This document shows, in pieces, positions 25,412 to 33,827 of a stretch of 64,000 nt of DNA. Position 1 is the first letter of the stretch. Each line of letters begins with the position of its first letter. The position numbers and the translations under genes are program-made. Below the pieces are notes generated by a model that did no database searches, was not told the origin of the DNA, and worked only from the letters and a program-made list of their open reading frames with translations. This stretch comes from Pseudomonadota bacterium (GTDB lineage: Bacteria > Bdellovibrionota > Bdellovibrionia > Bdellovibrionales > JACTMU01): contig JACTMU010000109.1 of assembly GCA_014584465.1 (NCBI GenBank), positions 37,805 to 101,804 on the forward strand, written 5' to 3'.

Positions 25412-26341
25412 ATGAATTTCATCTTTTTTCCTTTGATTATAGGAAAAATCTCCAATTTCTATTTCCATCAATCTGCCAAAAGTGCAAGAAAATTAAAGCG
25501 GGGCGGGGCCAATCTTTTAGCTGGAAGGGCTTTTGTGTATGAACTTTTTCCACTTACTCCGATTGAAATTGATAAGGACTTTGATTTGGTTTCTAACCTC
25601 CACTGGGGCAGTCTTCCTGGTGTTTTCTCCCTGCCATCTAATAAAGATAAACAAGCTTTTTTAAATAGCTATATTCTAACTTACCTCAATCAAGAAATTA
25701 GACTTGAACAAATCGTCCGGCGTCTTGATCCCTTTCGATCTTTTTTGGAGATCAGCGGCCAAGTGTCTTCTAAAATTATAAATCATAGGAAAATTGCAAA
25801 TGAAATTGGAGTAGATACAAAAACTGTGCAATCGTATTTTCAAATATTAGAGGATACTTTGCTGGGTTTCTATCTGCCCGCCTTCCACTTGAGCGTTCGA
25901 AAAAGTCAAAAGATGAATCCAAAGTTTTTTCTATTTGATACGGGAATTAAGAAGGCGTTAGAGAACTCCCTGGAGCAGATTCCTTCACCAAGAACGTCGG
26001 TTTTTGGGGAGCTCTTTGAAAGTATGGTGATTTTGAATATTTATAGACTTAACAAATACTTTCAAAGTAATTACCGTTTATCTTACTTTGCAACAAAAAA
26101 TAATGTCGAAATCGATCTGGTAATGTCAAGAGGGCGTAAACATATTTTGATCGAAATCAAATCCTCGTCCTCAATTGAGGAATCCGAAGTTCGATCCTTA
26201 CGTGCAAATACAAGAACGTTTCCTGGCGAAATTGAGGTCTTTTATCTGAGCCAAGATCCTCACAAAGCCAAGATTGACGAAATTCATTGCTGGCCATGGC
26301 AAGACTTTTTATCCAAATGGAGTGGCTGGAAATCGGTATAG
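25412..26341 (+). pseudogene. AAA/DUF4143 ATPase missing its N-terminal ATP-binding part
   Basis: 309 residues. SARKLKRGGANLLAGRA aligns with SSARKLRRAGTNLLGGRA of the complete homologue at 40.6-41.7 kb, where that motif comes after about 110 residues holding Walker A and B. Those are missing here. The rest is complete: a winged-helix-like middle (NHRKIANEIGVDTKTVQSYF) and a PD-(D/E)xK-like C-terminus (VEIDLV, LIEIKSS). The region is AT-rich compared with its neighbours. The truncation point lies against the divergent hipBA promoter, so insertion of hipBA may have removed the 5' part. It may still be translated as a nuclease-like fragment. Confidence 0.7.
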
Positions 26342-26423
26342 GAACACCCCTGCGGGCTCTTTCCCTCTCACACCCTAGATGTCCTACTACGGCCACTGTG
26401 TTCCCGATTTTGAAGTTCCTACT

Positions 26424-27077
26424 TTAGAACTCAAATCCCCATTTCATCTCCACTCTGGGGACCAAGCTTGGAAAAACGTTGGTTGAAATCACAACATCAC
26501 TTGCTCCAACCGTCTCATCTTGAGAAGATGTGCTCCCTGCCCCTTTGATCTTGGAGGTCGAAGAGATGACGTTTGTCTTGATGGACGCATGGTCGCGAAC
26601 CTCAATCCCCGCTCCAAGGAGCAACGCAAAAGAGGAGATCCTCCATTGATATCCTGCGGTCGAGTGGCCTCGGACTCCGCGCATTTCGTTATAGACGACA
26701 TCATTGGCTCGAGAGGAGCTTCCATACTGTTTGAAAGATTCATAATAGAGATGGCCGCTCAAATACCAAGAACTCTTGGAGGCTGATTGAAAGTAGTAGT
26801 TCGCATTGAGACCCAGTCCATATCCCTGGAGTTGAAACCCCGTGATGTTCTCACTCTCACCCGAATCATTGTAGAACACAAAGGCGGGTCCAATCGATAT
26901 CTTTTGAGACAACCGATAGGCAACATCAAGAGGATACCACTTGGCAATGAATTCCAAAGGCGCGGTCGTAAGCTCCCATTGTGGTCGCCCAGTGAGCTCC
27001 TTGCTCTCTGCTTGCCAAACCAAAGTCAAAACCAAAAGAAAAGTCAATAGGTTGAATCCAAAGAGCCGCATTTGCAT
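26424..27077 (-). CDS. Outer-membrane beta-barrel-like protein, unknown function
   Basis: The start at 27077 is set by a strong SD (GAGGAGG at 27081-27087) and by a signal peptide: MQMRLFGFNLLTFLLVLTL followed by VWQAES. The open frame continues upstream to 27251 but without such signs. The mature part has alternating strands (SIGPAFVFYND, GYGLGLNANYYF, YLSGHLYYESF, FALLLGAGIEV) and ends MKWGFEF, with the terminal Phe recognised by the BAM machinery. 217 residues; no family recognised. Confidence 0.65.
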   Translation of the reverse strand: MQMRLFGFNLLTFLLVLTLVWQAESKELTGRPQWELTTAPLEFIAKWYPLDVAYRLSQKISIGPAFVFYNDSGESENITGFQLQGYGLGLNANYYFQSASKSSWYLSGHLYYESFKQYGSSSRANDVVYNEMRGVRGHSTAGYQWRISSFALLLGAGIEVRDHASIKTNVISSTSKIKGAGSTSSQDETVGASDVVISTNVFPSLVPRVEMKWGFEF

Positions 27078-27503
27078 AGATCCTCCTCGTCTCCACCCAT
27101 TGGAACGCCCGACGATGGCGGCAGGTTGCAAAGAGAAGTAAAGGGAAAGAACAAACTTGATCCCCTCTCGCTCAATCAGTCGGTGGGAGACATCAAGGAG
27201 CCTTGGAATCTTCTGCCTAATTGAGATACTGTCAAACTCGTAGACAGACACTCTCTTTTTTGCACCAATTCCAAATCTATTTTACCGCAGTTTTTTAATC
27301 CTGTATTCTCCAGACGAAATCGGATTTACATCGGATTGATCATAAATTGCCAATGCTCTCTGCACAAAGTGGTCAATTCTATCAAGGATGCTAATGATTC
27401 GGGTACGCTGCTGTTCTCTGTGAACTCGTGCCTGGAACCCCTGAAGACCTCCAAAAGAACTACAGCATGAACGTCGGATTGGTATTTAACAGAATGTTAA
27501 GCT
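27078..27503. other. 426-base stretch without a supported gene
   Basis: Contains the SD of the preceding minus-strand barrel gene and otherwise no recognisable coding, RNA or repeat feature. Short open frames on both strands show no start signals. Confidence 0.4.
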
Positions 27504-27773
27504 GTGAGGGCCATATTTTTATTCTTGATTCTGCTTCAAAACGAGGCCTTCGCTTCAATGCACAAAATGCGGATCGCTCACCAGTCAAGTTCTGGTGCAA
27601 CAGCACTAGTTCTTTCAGAAAGTTACTGCGATAGTGTGCGTGGCCTCCATGAGGCACGCCAAATTCAGACAGAAGTGGCAACCATAGCGCATCGTCAACC
27701 AACTGCATTGATCACATTGAAAGGTGATCAAATATCTGAAGTCTCATTGAGCCTTCACCTCTTCGCTTCTTGA
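27504..27773 (+). CDS. Possible small exported protein
   Basis: 89 residues from a GTG. The first 17 residues, MRAIFLFLILLQNEAFA, make a compact Sec signal ending in AFA. The mature part (about 70 residues) has one Cys and no known motif. No good SD is visible and the reverse strand is also open, so the call is weak. It ends just where the HNH pseudogene homology begins. Confidence 0.3.
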   Translation: MRAIFLFLILLQNEAFASMHKMRIAHQSSSGATALVLSESYCDSVRGLHEARQIQTEVATIAHRQPTALITLKGDQISEVSLSLHLFAS

Positions 27774-28020
27774 CGAATTTAAGCAAGATGCAAAGACCGC
27801 GCGCTGCTTCATGGAAACCAAGAAGCAAAGCATCAGGATGCTTGGCAACCCCTTCTTCTCGTTCCATCTCATTTCGAGACGACATCCATCCTGACATTTG
27901 GGGGAAGAGACCCTGCCGATTGCGAAACGATCTCAAAATGAGACATCGATAGAATGGACCGCCGTAAGGCGATCCAAAACATTGCCCATTTTCATGCAAC
28001 CTTTGCCTGCGACCCGCGTT
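27772..28020 (+). pseudogene. Decayed HNH-endonuclease fragment
   Basis: From 27775 the frame reads EFKQDAKTARCFMETKKQ, nearly identical to DLKKQDKTAQCFMETKKQ (213-230) of the intact HNH protein at 56.7 kb; the nucleotide match around 27808-27833 is practically unbroken. After SIRML the homology continues in another frame (SSRSISF and IWGKRPC against CSRYISV and VWERSSGRC), then as weak resemblance near 27990. Frameshifts and stops show it is dead. The N-terminal two thirds are absent. Confidence 0.65.
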
Positions 28021-28075
28021 CTATCTCTTAAGAAGCCCTGATAGGCTATCCCCAGATCCCTTCGAGGAGGTCCCT

Positions 28076-29449
28076 ATGAAGAAAATCCTATCTCTTTTCA
28101 ACCAGCCAATCATCGCCCTCACCGTGGTGGCAACAGGTACTGTCATTGTGATATCTTTGCCATCTAGAGCCGACGTAGATAAGTATGGACTTGAGAGACT
28201 TGTTTGGGACAATAATACCATTGACTACAATTCATATAGTGTTGATGGAACTCGACATTCTACATATGGTGTAGAAGAAACGAAATCTATAGAGGATCTC
28301 AAAAATACGGCGATGGAGCCTTGTTTTCAAAGCTTCACAGCAGCAGAGGCCGCATGCTCGACCAATAGTTACAAGCAGAACGAGATTGCAGGCGCTGCAG
28401 ATCTAAACGCACTAGAAGCGGCAGCCAAACTCAAAGAAAAGAATTCCGAAATGAATGAAGGACATGACATTGGGCGTGGCGAATTTTTGAACGCATCAAA
28501 ACTCTACGGCAATTGGAATAACACGTGCTCACCTCTATTATTTGAGTGCCTAAAGAAATGCAAATTTGACCGCGATAACGATTCAGCTATTCTAACAAGA
28601 TGGCAATATGGCCAAGACTATTACGGTCGTTGTTCAACCGAATTCAAAACGAACATGGCGAAGGCTCGGAAGAATGAGGCAAGCTACAAGGACGCGGCGG
28701 GGCAGTCGTTGATTGGGAAGATTGCCTCTGAGGGCGGAAAGATGATTGCGCAGAATCCAGGAATGGTGTGGCAGGGGCTGCAAGCACTTGGAAGCAAATT
28801 GTTTGGCAAGAAGGATGAGAAGCCGGATGTGAAAGAGGAGCAGCTTGATGTGAAGAAGGAGAAGAAGACCTGTCGGCAAAATCCAGAGTCCCCACGATGT
28901 CGATGCATCATGATGGGATTCAATGCCCCTGGATGCAATCCGTTTGAAGGAAGAGATCTTGATCGAGCCGCTGTGGGCCGCAATGATGATCCCGACTTTG
29001 ACAAGATGTTGAGAGATTCGCTAGTGGCAAACGAGATTAAGGATTCTCCGGATACGAAGGCGCAAGGGCCAGGTGGCCGACTTGAGCCTGGTGGTGGATT
29101 GGACAAGGGTTCAGGCGTGGGTAAAGGCGGTGAGCTCGATGATGGAAAGCCGCGAGGCGGAGGCAGCAACCTTGCCTCTGAGGTTGAGGTGAAACAGAAC
29201 AGCACGCGAGGCTATACGCAGGCCCTTCGTGATCCAAACCAGAGAAGAGAGGATCGATATGGGTTGTTGAATGACAAAAAGAAAGATCAGTCCTTGCAGC
29301 TCTCAAAGCTTATGCCTCATGGCGAGCGCGATCCTGCCGCATCCTACGCTCTTGAGGTGAGCGGGTCGAGTGGACTGAGCAACTTCGAAAAGATTCGTCG
29401 CAAGATGAAGGCGCGCTGTCCCTATATGAAAAACGACTATTGCATCTAG
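28076..29449 (+). CDS. Secreted Cys-containing protein with Gly-rich linker, unknown function
   Basis: 457 residues with a perfect SD (GAGGAGG, 28062-28068) and a signal/anchor peptide (MKKILSLFNQPIIALTVVAT, then IVISLPSRAD). The mature part has a helical region with Cys spaced as pairs (PCFQSFTAAEAACS; NTCSPLLFECLKKCKFD; RCRCIMMGFNAPGC), probably disulphide-bonded. A Lys/Glu stretch, a Gly-rich linker at about 330-365 and a basic end (FEKIRRKMKARCPYMKNDYC) follow. No family recognised. It is flanked by an HNH pseudogene and by hairpin elements, so it may be an accessory gene. Confidence 0.7.
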   Translation: MKKILSLFNQPIIALTVVATGTVIVISLPSRADVDKYGLERLVWDNNTIDYNSYSVDGTRHSTYGVEETKSIEDLKNTAMEPCFQSFTAAEAACSTNSYKQNEIAGAADLNALEAAAKLKEKNSEMNEGHDIGRGEFLNASKLYGNWNNTCSPLLFECLKKCKFDRDNDSAILTRWQYGQDYYGRCSTEFKTNMAKARKNEASYKDAAGQSLIGKIASEGGKMIAQNPGMVWQGLQALGSKLFGKKDEKPDVKEEQLDVKKEKKTCRQNPESPRCRCIMMGFNAPGCNPFEGRDLDRAAVGRNDDPDFDKMLRDSLVANEIKDSPDTKAQGPGGRLEPGGGLDKGSGVGKGGELDDGKPRGGGSNLASEVEVKQNSTRGYTQALRDPNQRREDRYGLLNDKKKDQSLQLSKLMPHGERDPAASYALEVSGSSGLSNFEKIRRKMKARCPYMKNDYCI

Positions 29450-29490
29450 AACCCGGATCTCAAATTAGAAATGGGCTAGAAGAGCTGCGA

Positions 29491-29526
29491 TAGGGTTTTC
29501 GACAATTCCATTTTTATCGAAATCTT
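29491..29526. repeat. Degenerate left end of hairpin family A
   Basis: TAGGGTTTTCGACAATTCCA then TTTTTATCGAAATCTT follows the left end of the 23.7 kb element (AGGGGCTGTCCGGTAATTCC, ATTTTTGCCGATTTCT) with several mismatches. Directly followed by a family B element. Confidence 0.5.
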
Positions 29527-29533
29527 GTTGTTC

Positions 29534-29695
29534 GTGTCTGGCGCGAAACCTCATTTCAATGAATTTGCCATAAATTTTCTTTATATCTTTGTTGAGCCTC
29601 CTCGAGCTAGCGCCTCTGGCTAGCCCTTCGTCGGCTCGCCTCGGTATAGATAAACCTATGCAAATTCATCCGAAAGCAGGTTTCGCGCCAGGCAC
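29534..29695. mobile_element. Hairpin (MITE-like) element, family B, carrying the family A core
   Basis: The ends are 23-base inverted repeats with three mismatches (GTGTCTGGCGCGAAACCT..., complement GTGCCTGGCGCGAAACCT...). Inner inverted arms follow (GAATTTGCCATA against TATGCAAATTC). The centre contains GAGCCTCCTCGAGCTAGCGC and CTCTGGCTAGCCC, the same core as in family A. No coding capacity. The chimeric build suggests that both families share a core and swap ends. Confidence 0.7.
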
Positions 29696-29773
29696 TGGGC
29701 AGATCCATGTTTTCACTGTCTCAGAGACTTAGGAGCGAACTGGAGGCGTGTTGATGGAGTGTGGTGGGCCTTG

Positions 29774-29803
29774 ACTCCAGTTTACTCATGAGTAAACTGG
29801 AGT
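29774..29803. promoter_or_regulatory. Perfect 30-bp palindrome at the start of the AAA/DUF4143 gene
   Basis: ACTCCAGTTTACTCA is followed by its exact reverse complement, ending two bases before the GTG at 29805. The right arm contains GGAG (29799-29802), the only SD candidate, so either a repressor bound here or the folded transcript would hide the ribosome site. Autoregulation is likely but unproven. Confidence 0.7.
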
Positions 29804-29804
29804 T

Positions 29805-30938
29805 GTGTCCATTTTACTCAGAAAGCCAATTTCATCTCAAATTCAAAAAGATCTAACCAATAAGATGGTTTTCTTGGGAGGACCCCGCCAGGTGGGCAAA
29901 ACGACTCTTGCCCAAAGCCTCCTTCACAAGTACAGGGAAGGACATCCGGGCTATTACAATTGGGATCTTCCACTCCATCGAAAACAGATCTTAGGCCAGG
30001 AATGGCCTAAGAGACAGCGCCTGATTGTCTTTGATGAGATACACAAGTATAAGAATTGGAGAAATCTCGTGAAGGGATACTTCGATTCTTACAAGGAAAC
30101 TCATCACTTCTTGATCACTGGATCAGCACGTCTTGACTATTATCGAAAGGGTGGTGATTCTTTGTTGGGGCGCTACTACTACCATCGACTTCATCCGTTT
30201 TCGATTGCGGAACTCGGCCACCGAGGTAACCTCGAACAACTCTTGCACTTCGGCGGATTCCCTGAGCCTCTTCTAAAAGCTAACGATCGCGAACTCAAAC
30301 GTTGGCATTTGCAAAGAAGGGAGAGGGTTATCTATTCTGACATACGCGATTTGGAAAACATTCGAGAGATCTCAATGATCGATGTTCTTATAGGGGCACT
30401 TTCAGATCGAGTCGGTTCCCCATTATCGAGAAAATCACTCGCTGAAGATCTTGAAGTCGATCAAAAAACAATTGAACGTTGGCTCCAAATCTTAGAGCGC
30501 GTCTACTATTGCTTTCGAATCAGCCCCTTTGGAGGACCTAAAATACGAGCGGTCAAAAAGGAGCAGAAACTCTATTTATGGGATTGGAGCGAACTTACTG
30601 ATCCGGGCAAACGATGGGAAAATTTTGTAGCCTCCCATCTCCTCAAGTACTGTCATTACCACGAAGATGTTGAGGGCGAGAAGATGGAACTTCGTTTTTT
30701 ACGTGACACCGACAAAAGAGAGGTAGATTTCGTGGTTCTCAAAAATAGAAATCCTCTATTTGCGATCGAATGCAAATCGGGTGACAAAGCTATCCACCCC
30801 CATATTCACTATTTTGCAGAACGCACTCGAATCCCCCATTTCTTCCAAGTTCATAGGGGAACTCGACGGCAGCGAGCTGGTGAACGAATTGAACTTCTCC
30901 CCTTCTCCGAACTCTCCGAAGAGCTCTCGCTACCCTAA
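29805..30938 (+). CDS. AAA (AAA_14) ATPase with DUF4143 nuclease-like domain
   Basis: 377 residues. Walker A GGPRQVGKTT (25-34), Walker B LIVFDEIHK (75-83) and sensor LITGSARLD belong to the AAA_14 domain. DUF4143 follows: a helix-turn-helix-like segment (SRKSLAEDLEVDQKTIERWL) and REVDFV (305) with AIECKSGD (319-326), which resembles a PD-(D/E)xK active site. The biological role of the family is not established. It is preceded by a 30-bp perfect palindrome. One of three homologues in this window; the others are at 25.4 kb (truncated) and 40.6 kb. The GTG lies very close to the SD, so the start is not certain. Confidence 0.88.
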   Translation: MSILLRKPISSQIQKDLTNKMVFLGGPRQVGKTTLAQSLLHKYREGHPGYYNWDLPLHRKQILGQEWPKRQRLIVFDEIHKYKNWRNLVKGYFDSYKETHHFLITGSARLDYYRKGGDSLLGRYYYHRLHPFSIAELGHRGNLEQLLHFGGFPEPLLKANDRELKRWHLQRRERVIYSDIRDLENIREISMIDVLIGALSDRVGSPLSRKSLAEDLEVDQKTIERWLQILERVYYCFRISPFGGPKIRAVKKEQKLYLWDWSELTDPGKRWENFVASHLLKYCHYHEDVEGEKMELRFLRDTDKREVDFVVLKNRNPLFAIECKSGDKAIHPHIHYFAERTRIPHFFQVHRGTRRQRAGERIELLPFSELSEELSLP

Positions 30939-31717
30939 TGCCAGTAGCGGGGAGGTTCGTTGTTGTCTTCAGGTGGTTTTGAGTCGTTGTTGACCACAAG
31001 CCGCAGATTGGATTTGCGAGGGCGTGAACTTCCTCCGCCATCTTTTCGTAAGCGTCGTGTTTGGCGATGGGTGTAGTAGATCAAAAAGAGAAATCCCGAG
31101 ATGAGACCGCCTAAGTGGGCGAGGTTGGCGACTCCGCTTCCTGCGACTCCGGTGCTAAAGAGAACCATAAGTTCCACAAAACCTAGAAGCATCACGAAAA
31201 ACTTGGCCTTCATCGGAAAGATCATCATGAAGTAGACAATGCGCTCCCCGAAGATGATTCCATAAGCGACGATGAGTCCAAAGATGGCGCCCGAAGCCCC
31301 GATCACAGGAATGGACATGACCATGGAGTCCCCGGTGAAGAGCGCGTAGATGGAGACTGCCAAGACATAGATGAGGGCTGCACCAACTCCTGTGACAAAG
31401 TAGTAGAGAAGAAAGAAGCGCGAACCCCAACGAAGTTCCAACTCAGCCCCCATCATCCAAAGCATCAACATATTAAAGAGAAGATGGGTCATCTGCGAGG
31501 TGGAGTGAAGAAACATGTAGGTGAAGGGTTGCCAAATGAAAAAAGAGTCGAGCATTCGAGCCGGAACGAGTCCAAAAAAATAGGTGATCATTCCCGGAAA
31601 GAAGTTCTTCTCAATGATGATCTGAAGAACCAACCAGACACACACGTTGATGATCACCAACCACTTGACAACGTTGGAGAAGGGAATGGTCATCTGAATG
31701 CGTGCATAGCGATTCAC
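30935..31717 (-). CDS. Rhomboid-family intramembrane serine protease
   Basis: Six or seven hydrophobic segments, with the catalytic Ser in GASGAIFG (Ser142) and the His in ANLAHLGGLISG (His201); NMLMLWMMGAELE and the upstream WQPFTYMFLH are also typical. Cleaves membrane proteins within the bilayer. The start is set at GTG 31717 because its GTGA overlaps the stop of the preceding gene; a longer frame to 31804 reads through that gene. Fourth gene of the sppA-HIT-epimerase operon. The C-terminal tail is basic and cytoplasmic. Confidence 0.88.
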   Translation of the reverse strand: MNRYARIQMTIPFSNVVKWLVIINVCVWLVLQIIIEKNFFPGMITYFFGLVPARMLDSFFIWQPFTYMFLHSTSQMTHLLFNMLMLWMMGAELELRWGSRFFLLYYFVTGVGAALIYVLAVSIYALFTGDSMVMSIPVIGASGAIFGLIVAYGIIFGERIVYFMMIFPMKAKFFVMLLGFVELMVLFSTGVAGSGVANLAHLGGLISGFLFLIYYTHRQTRRLRKDGGGSSRPRKSNLRLVVNNDSKPPEDNNEPPRYWH

Positions 31718-32130
31718 TCTTTGATTTCTCCTGATTTGGGGGATTCGCTCAGCTCCACAAGAACACCCCCTGCGCCAGATGGGTGGACAAAAGCCACTTT
31801 GCATCCATGTGCACCGGGGCGAGGTTCGTCGTTGATGAGACGCACACCCTTGGATTTCAGAGCAGCAAGTGTCTTACGAAGGTCTTTCACCTCAAAACAT
31901 ATGTGATGAATTCCCAAACCTCGCTTCTCAATGAACTTCGCAATAGGGCTTGTGGGAGAGGTCGCCTCCAGAAGTTCAAGGTTGACTCCACTTTCTGTTT
32001 TCAAGAATCCCACCCTGACCTGTTCGGTTGGCACCTCTTCCACATGATCCATCTCGAGACCCAAAGCTGAGTAGAACTCACCCCCTTCTTTGAGGGAATT
32101 TACGGCAATGCCAATGTGGTTTAGCTTCAT
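31714..32130 (-). CDS. mce: Methylmalonyl-CoA epimerase (glyoxalase fold)
   Basis: 138 residues, the usual length. It starts MKLNHIGIAVNSL with the first metal His, has VNLELLEATSPTSPIAKFI, GLGIHHICFEV with the second metal His, and a final Glu in GVLVELSE. IAKFIEKRGxGIHHICF is diagnostic for methylmalonyl-CoA epimerase, which interconverts the R and S forms in propionate metabolism. Starts in an ATGA overlap with the HIT gene. The mutase is not in this window. Confidence 0.85.
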   Translation of the reverse strand: MKLNHIGIAVNSLKEGGEFYSALGLEMDHVEEVPTEQVRVGFLKTESGVNLELLEATSPTSPIAKFIEKRGLGIHHICFEVKDLRKTLAALKSKGVRLINDEPRPGAHGCKVAFVHPSGAGGVLVELSESPKSGEIKE

Positions 32131-32750
32131 TTTGTGCGCTCTCTTTCCGAGGAACCCGAGTGACTCTTCTTAAAATAGGGTAACAGACGCGCATGACTCT
32201 GCTCAAGTGTTTCTGCCAAGACCTTGGTCTCGGCAATGATTGGAAAGAAGTTGGAATCGCCCACCCAGCGCGGAATCAGGTGGTAGTGCAAATGATCAGG
32301 AATTCCTGCACCCCCTGCAGCACCAAGATTCATCCCCAAGTTGATCCCCTCACAACCATAGGCCTGCTTGAGAGCATGAACACTCACGCGGACCAGCGCG
32401 TGGAGTTCACCGTATTCCTCCTCTGAAAGAGCCAAAAGATCACCTTCGTGGCGAAAAGGGACCACCAAGAGATGTCCCGGATTGTAGGGAAACTTATTGA
32501 GTATCACAAGAGAGTGACTCTCACGATGAAGAACGAGCCTTGCCTGTTCTCGATCCGCCTCACTCTGCTCATTTGATTTTTGAGGATCGAGCGCGGCAGA
32601 ACAGAAGACACACCCCGTGGGCCGCACCAACTTTCGTACATACCTAAAACGATCAGGACGATAGAGAAGATCACGTTCAATGGGCCAATGATCTTTACAG
32701 AGCTCCTTATTGAAAGCTGACTGCTCTTCTTGAGTCGGCCCCTTGGTCAT
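32127..32750 (-). CDS. HIT-family nucleotide hydrolase/transferase
   Basis: The C-terminal HIT motif HLHYHLIPRW is at 153-162, and the core has LVILNKFPYNPGHLLVVPFRH. The N-terminal CVFC (47-50) may bind zinc together with a later His. This variant is related to Ap4A phosphorylase-like HIT proteins of about 160-200 residues. The start at 32750 lies in an ATGA overlap with the sppA stop; the longer reading to 32771 overlaps more. Substrate unknown, probably a dinucleoside polyphosphate or AMP derivative. Confidence 0.85.
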   Translation of the reverse strand: MTKGPTQEEQSAFNKELCKDHWPIERDLLYRPDRFRYVRKLVRPTGCVFCSAALDPQKSNEQSEADREQARLVLHRESHSLVILNKFPYNPGHLLVVPFRHEGDLLALSEEEYGELHALVRVSVHALKQAYGCEGINLGMNLGAAGGAGIPDHLHYHLIPRWVGDSNFFPIIAETKVLAETLEQSHARLLPYFKKSHSGSSERERTK

Positions 32751-33685
32751 TGCACAAGATCCATATCCCAAGTGCCGGGCATCATGAAAAGAGGTTTTCC
32801 AACGAGCTCCCCTTTGAGAAGGCGATGAAGTCCATGAAGACTCCCCTCAGCTTCATTCTCTTCGGCCATCCCCCCAAGCAAATCAAGAAGGCTTGGTCGC
32901 TGGGAGGGCGGTTCAAAAAGTTCCGGCTCTCCCTCAATTCCTGCAAGATTGACGGCCTCATCAATGGCATCTTGAAGATCTCCCAAGCGGTCGGCAAACC
33001 CAAGTTCAACGGCTTGGCGCCCTGTAAGAATTCGTCCATCGGCATAGCTTTCCACCAAGGCCATCTTCATCTTGCGCCCATCGGCCACGGCCTCTTTGAA
33101 CTGCCGGTGAACATCATCCACCAGATCTTGAAAGAGCTCCTGTTCATCTGTGCGCATGGGTCGGTACTCTGCCCCGGAATCTTTGTATTTTCCCGTCGTG
33201 ATGGAGTAACGTTTGATCTTGGCCCAATCATAGAGCTTTTCCAAATTGGCAAACTCCATGATCACACCGATCGAACCCATCATTGTTCCAGGTTGAGTTA
33301 TGATTTTGTCGGCAGCGACTGCGGCATAGTAGGCTCCACTTGCCGTAACTGCAGAACAGGTGACCACCACTGGTTTTTCAAGCTTGGTCCGAGTTCGTAA
33401 AATCTCATCATAAATGGCTTGGCTTGGACCGACCACTCCGCCAGGTGAGTTGATCTCAATCACCACGGCACGCACTTGATCCATCTTTGCATATTTTCTT
33501 AGATTCTTAAGAAACCGATCAGGCTTAAGTATGATCCCCTCAAGCTGAAGATGAAGAATGGAGTTCTTGGCCACCTTGGGTTCACTCTCATCTCGGATCG
33601 ACTTAACGACCGTTCCAACAATGACCCAACATCCTCCCATAAAAGAGAGAAGGAACACCAAAAAAAAGAGAGTTCCTCTTCTCAT
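32747..33685 (-). CDS. sppA: Signal peptide peptidase SppA (short form)
   Basis: 312 residues with one N-terminal anchor (GTLFFLVFLLSFMGGCWVI) and a single S49 protease domain: VIEINSPGGVV, TASGAYYAA with nucleophile Ser116, MMGSIGVIM, and TGKYKDSG with general base Lys168. Length and single domain match the Bacillus-type SppA rather than the 67-kDa form. It degrades cleaved signal peptides in the inner membrane. First gene of a four-gene operon whose members overlap by four bases each. Confidence 0.92.
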   Translation of the reverse strand: MRRGTLFFLVFLLSFMGGCWVIVGTVVKSIRDESEPKVAKNSILHLQLEGIILKPDRFLKNLRKYAKMDQVRAVVIEINSPGGVVGPSQAIYDEILRTRTKLEKPVVVTCSAVTASGAYYAAVAADKIITQPGTMMGSIGVIMEFANLEKLYDWAKIKRYSITTGKYKDSGAEYRPMRTDEQELFQDLVDDVHRQFKEAVADGRKMKMALVESYADGRILTGRQAVELGFADRLGDLQDAIDEAVNLAGIEGEPELFEPPSQRPSLLDLLGGMAEENEAEGSLHGLHRLLKGELVGKPLFMMPGTWDMDLVQ

Positions 33686-33774
33686 AGTTTCCCCTTCTTA
33701 GGGAGCCCCCACTTTGAACCAATCACGATTCCACCATGAATCCTGAAAGAAGATGGGGCACCCATTGCAGCAAG

Positions 33775-33819
33775 TCTCTGTTTCAAACGCATTCAAACGC
33801 ATTCAAACTGAAACAGAGA
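33775..33819 (-). terminator. Hairpin after rpsA, possible terminator
   Basis: An 11-base perfect stem, TCTCTGTTTCA with TGAAACAGAGA, encloses a loop holding a tandem decamer (AAACGCATTC). It lies nine bases beyond the rpsA stop. No U-tract follows, so it may stabilise the mRNA end rather than terminate by itself. Confidence 0.5.
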
Positions 33820-33827
33820 TCTATCGC

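Noticed and set aside
27712-27999. Minus-strand 95-residue frame
   Set aside because: Antisense to the HNH-like pseudogene fragment, which has clear homology on plus.
28634-29306. Several Ser/Pro/Arg-rich minus-strand frames
   Set aside because: Shadows of the secreted-protein gene at 28076-29449, caused by its Gly/Lys/Asp-rich codons.
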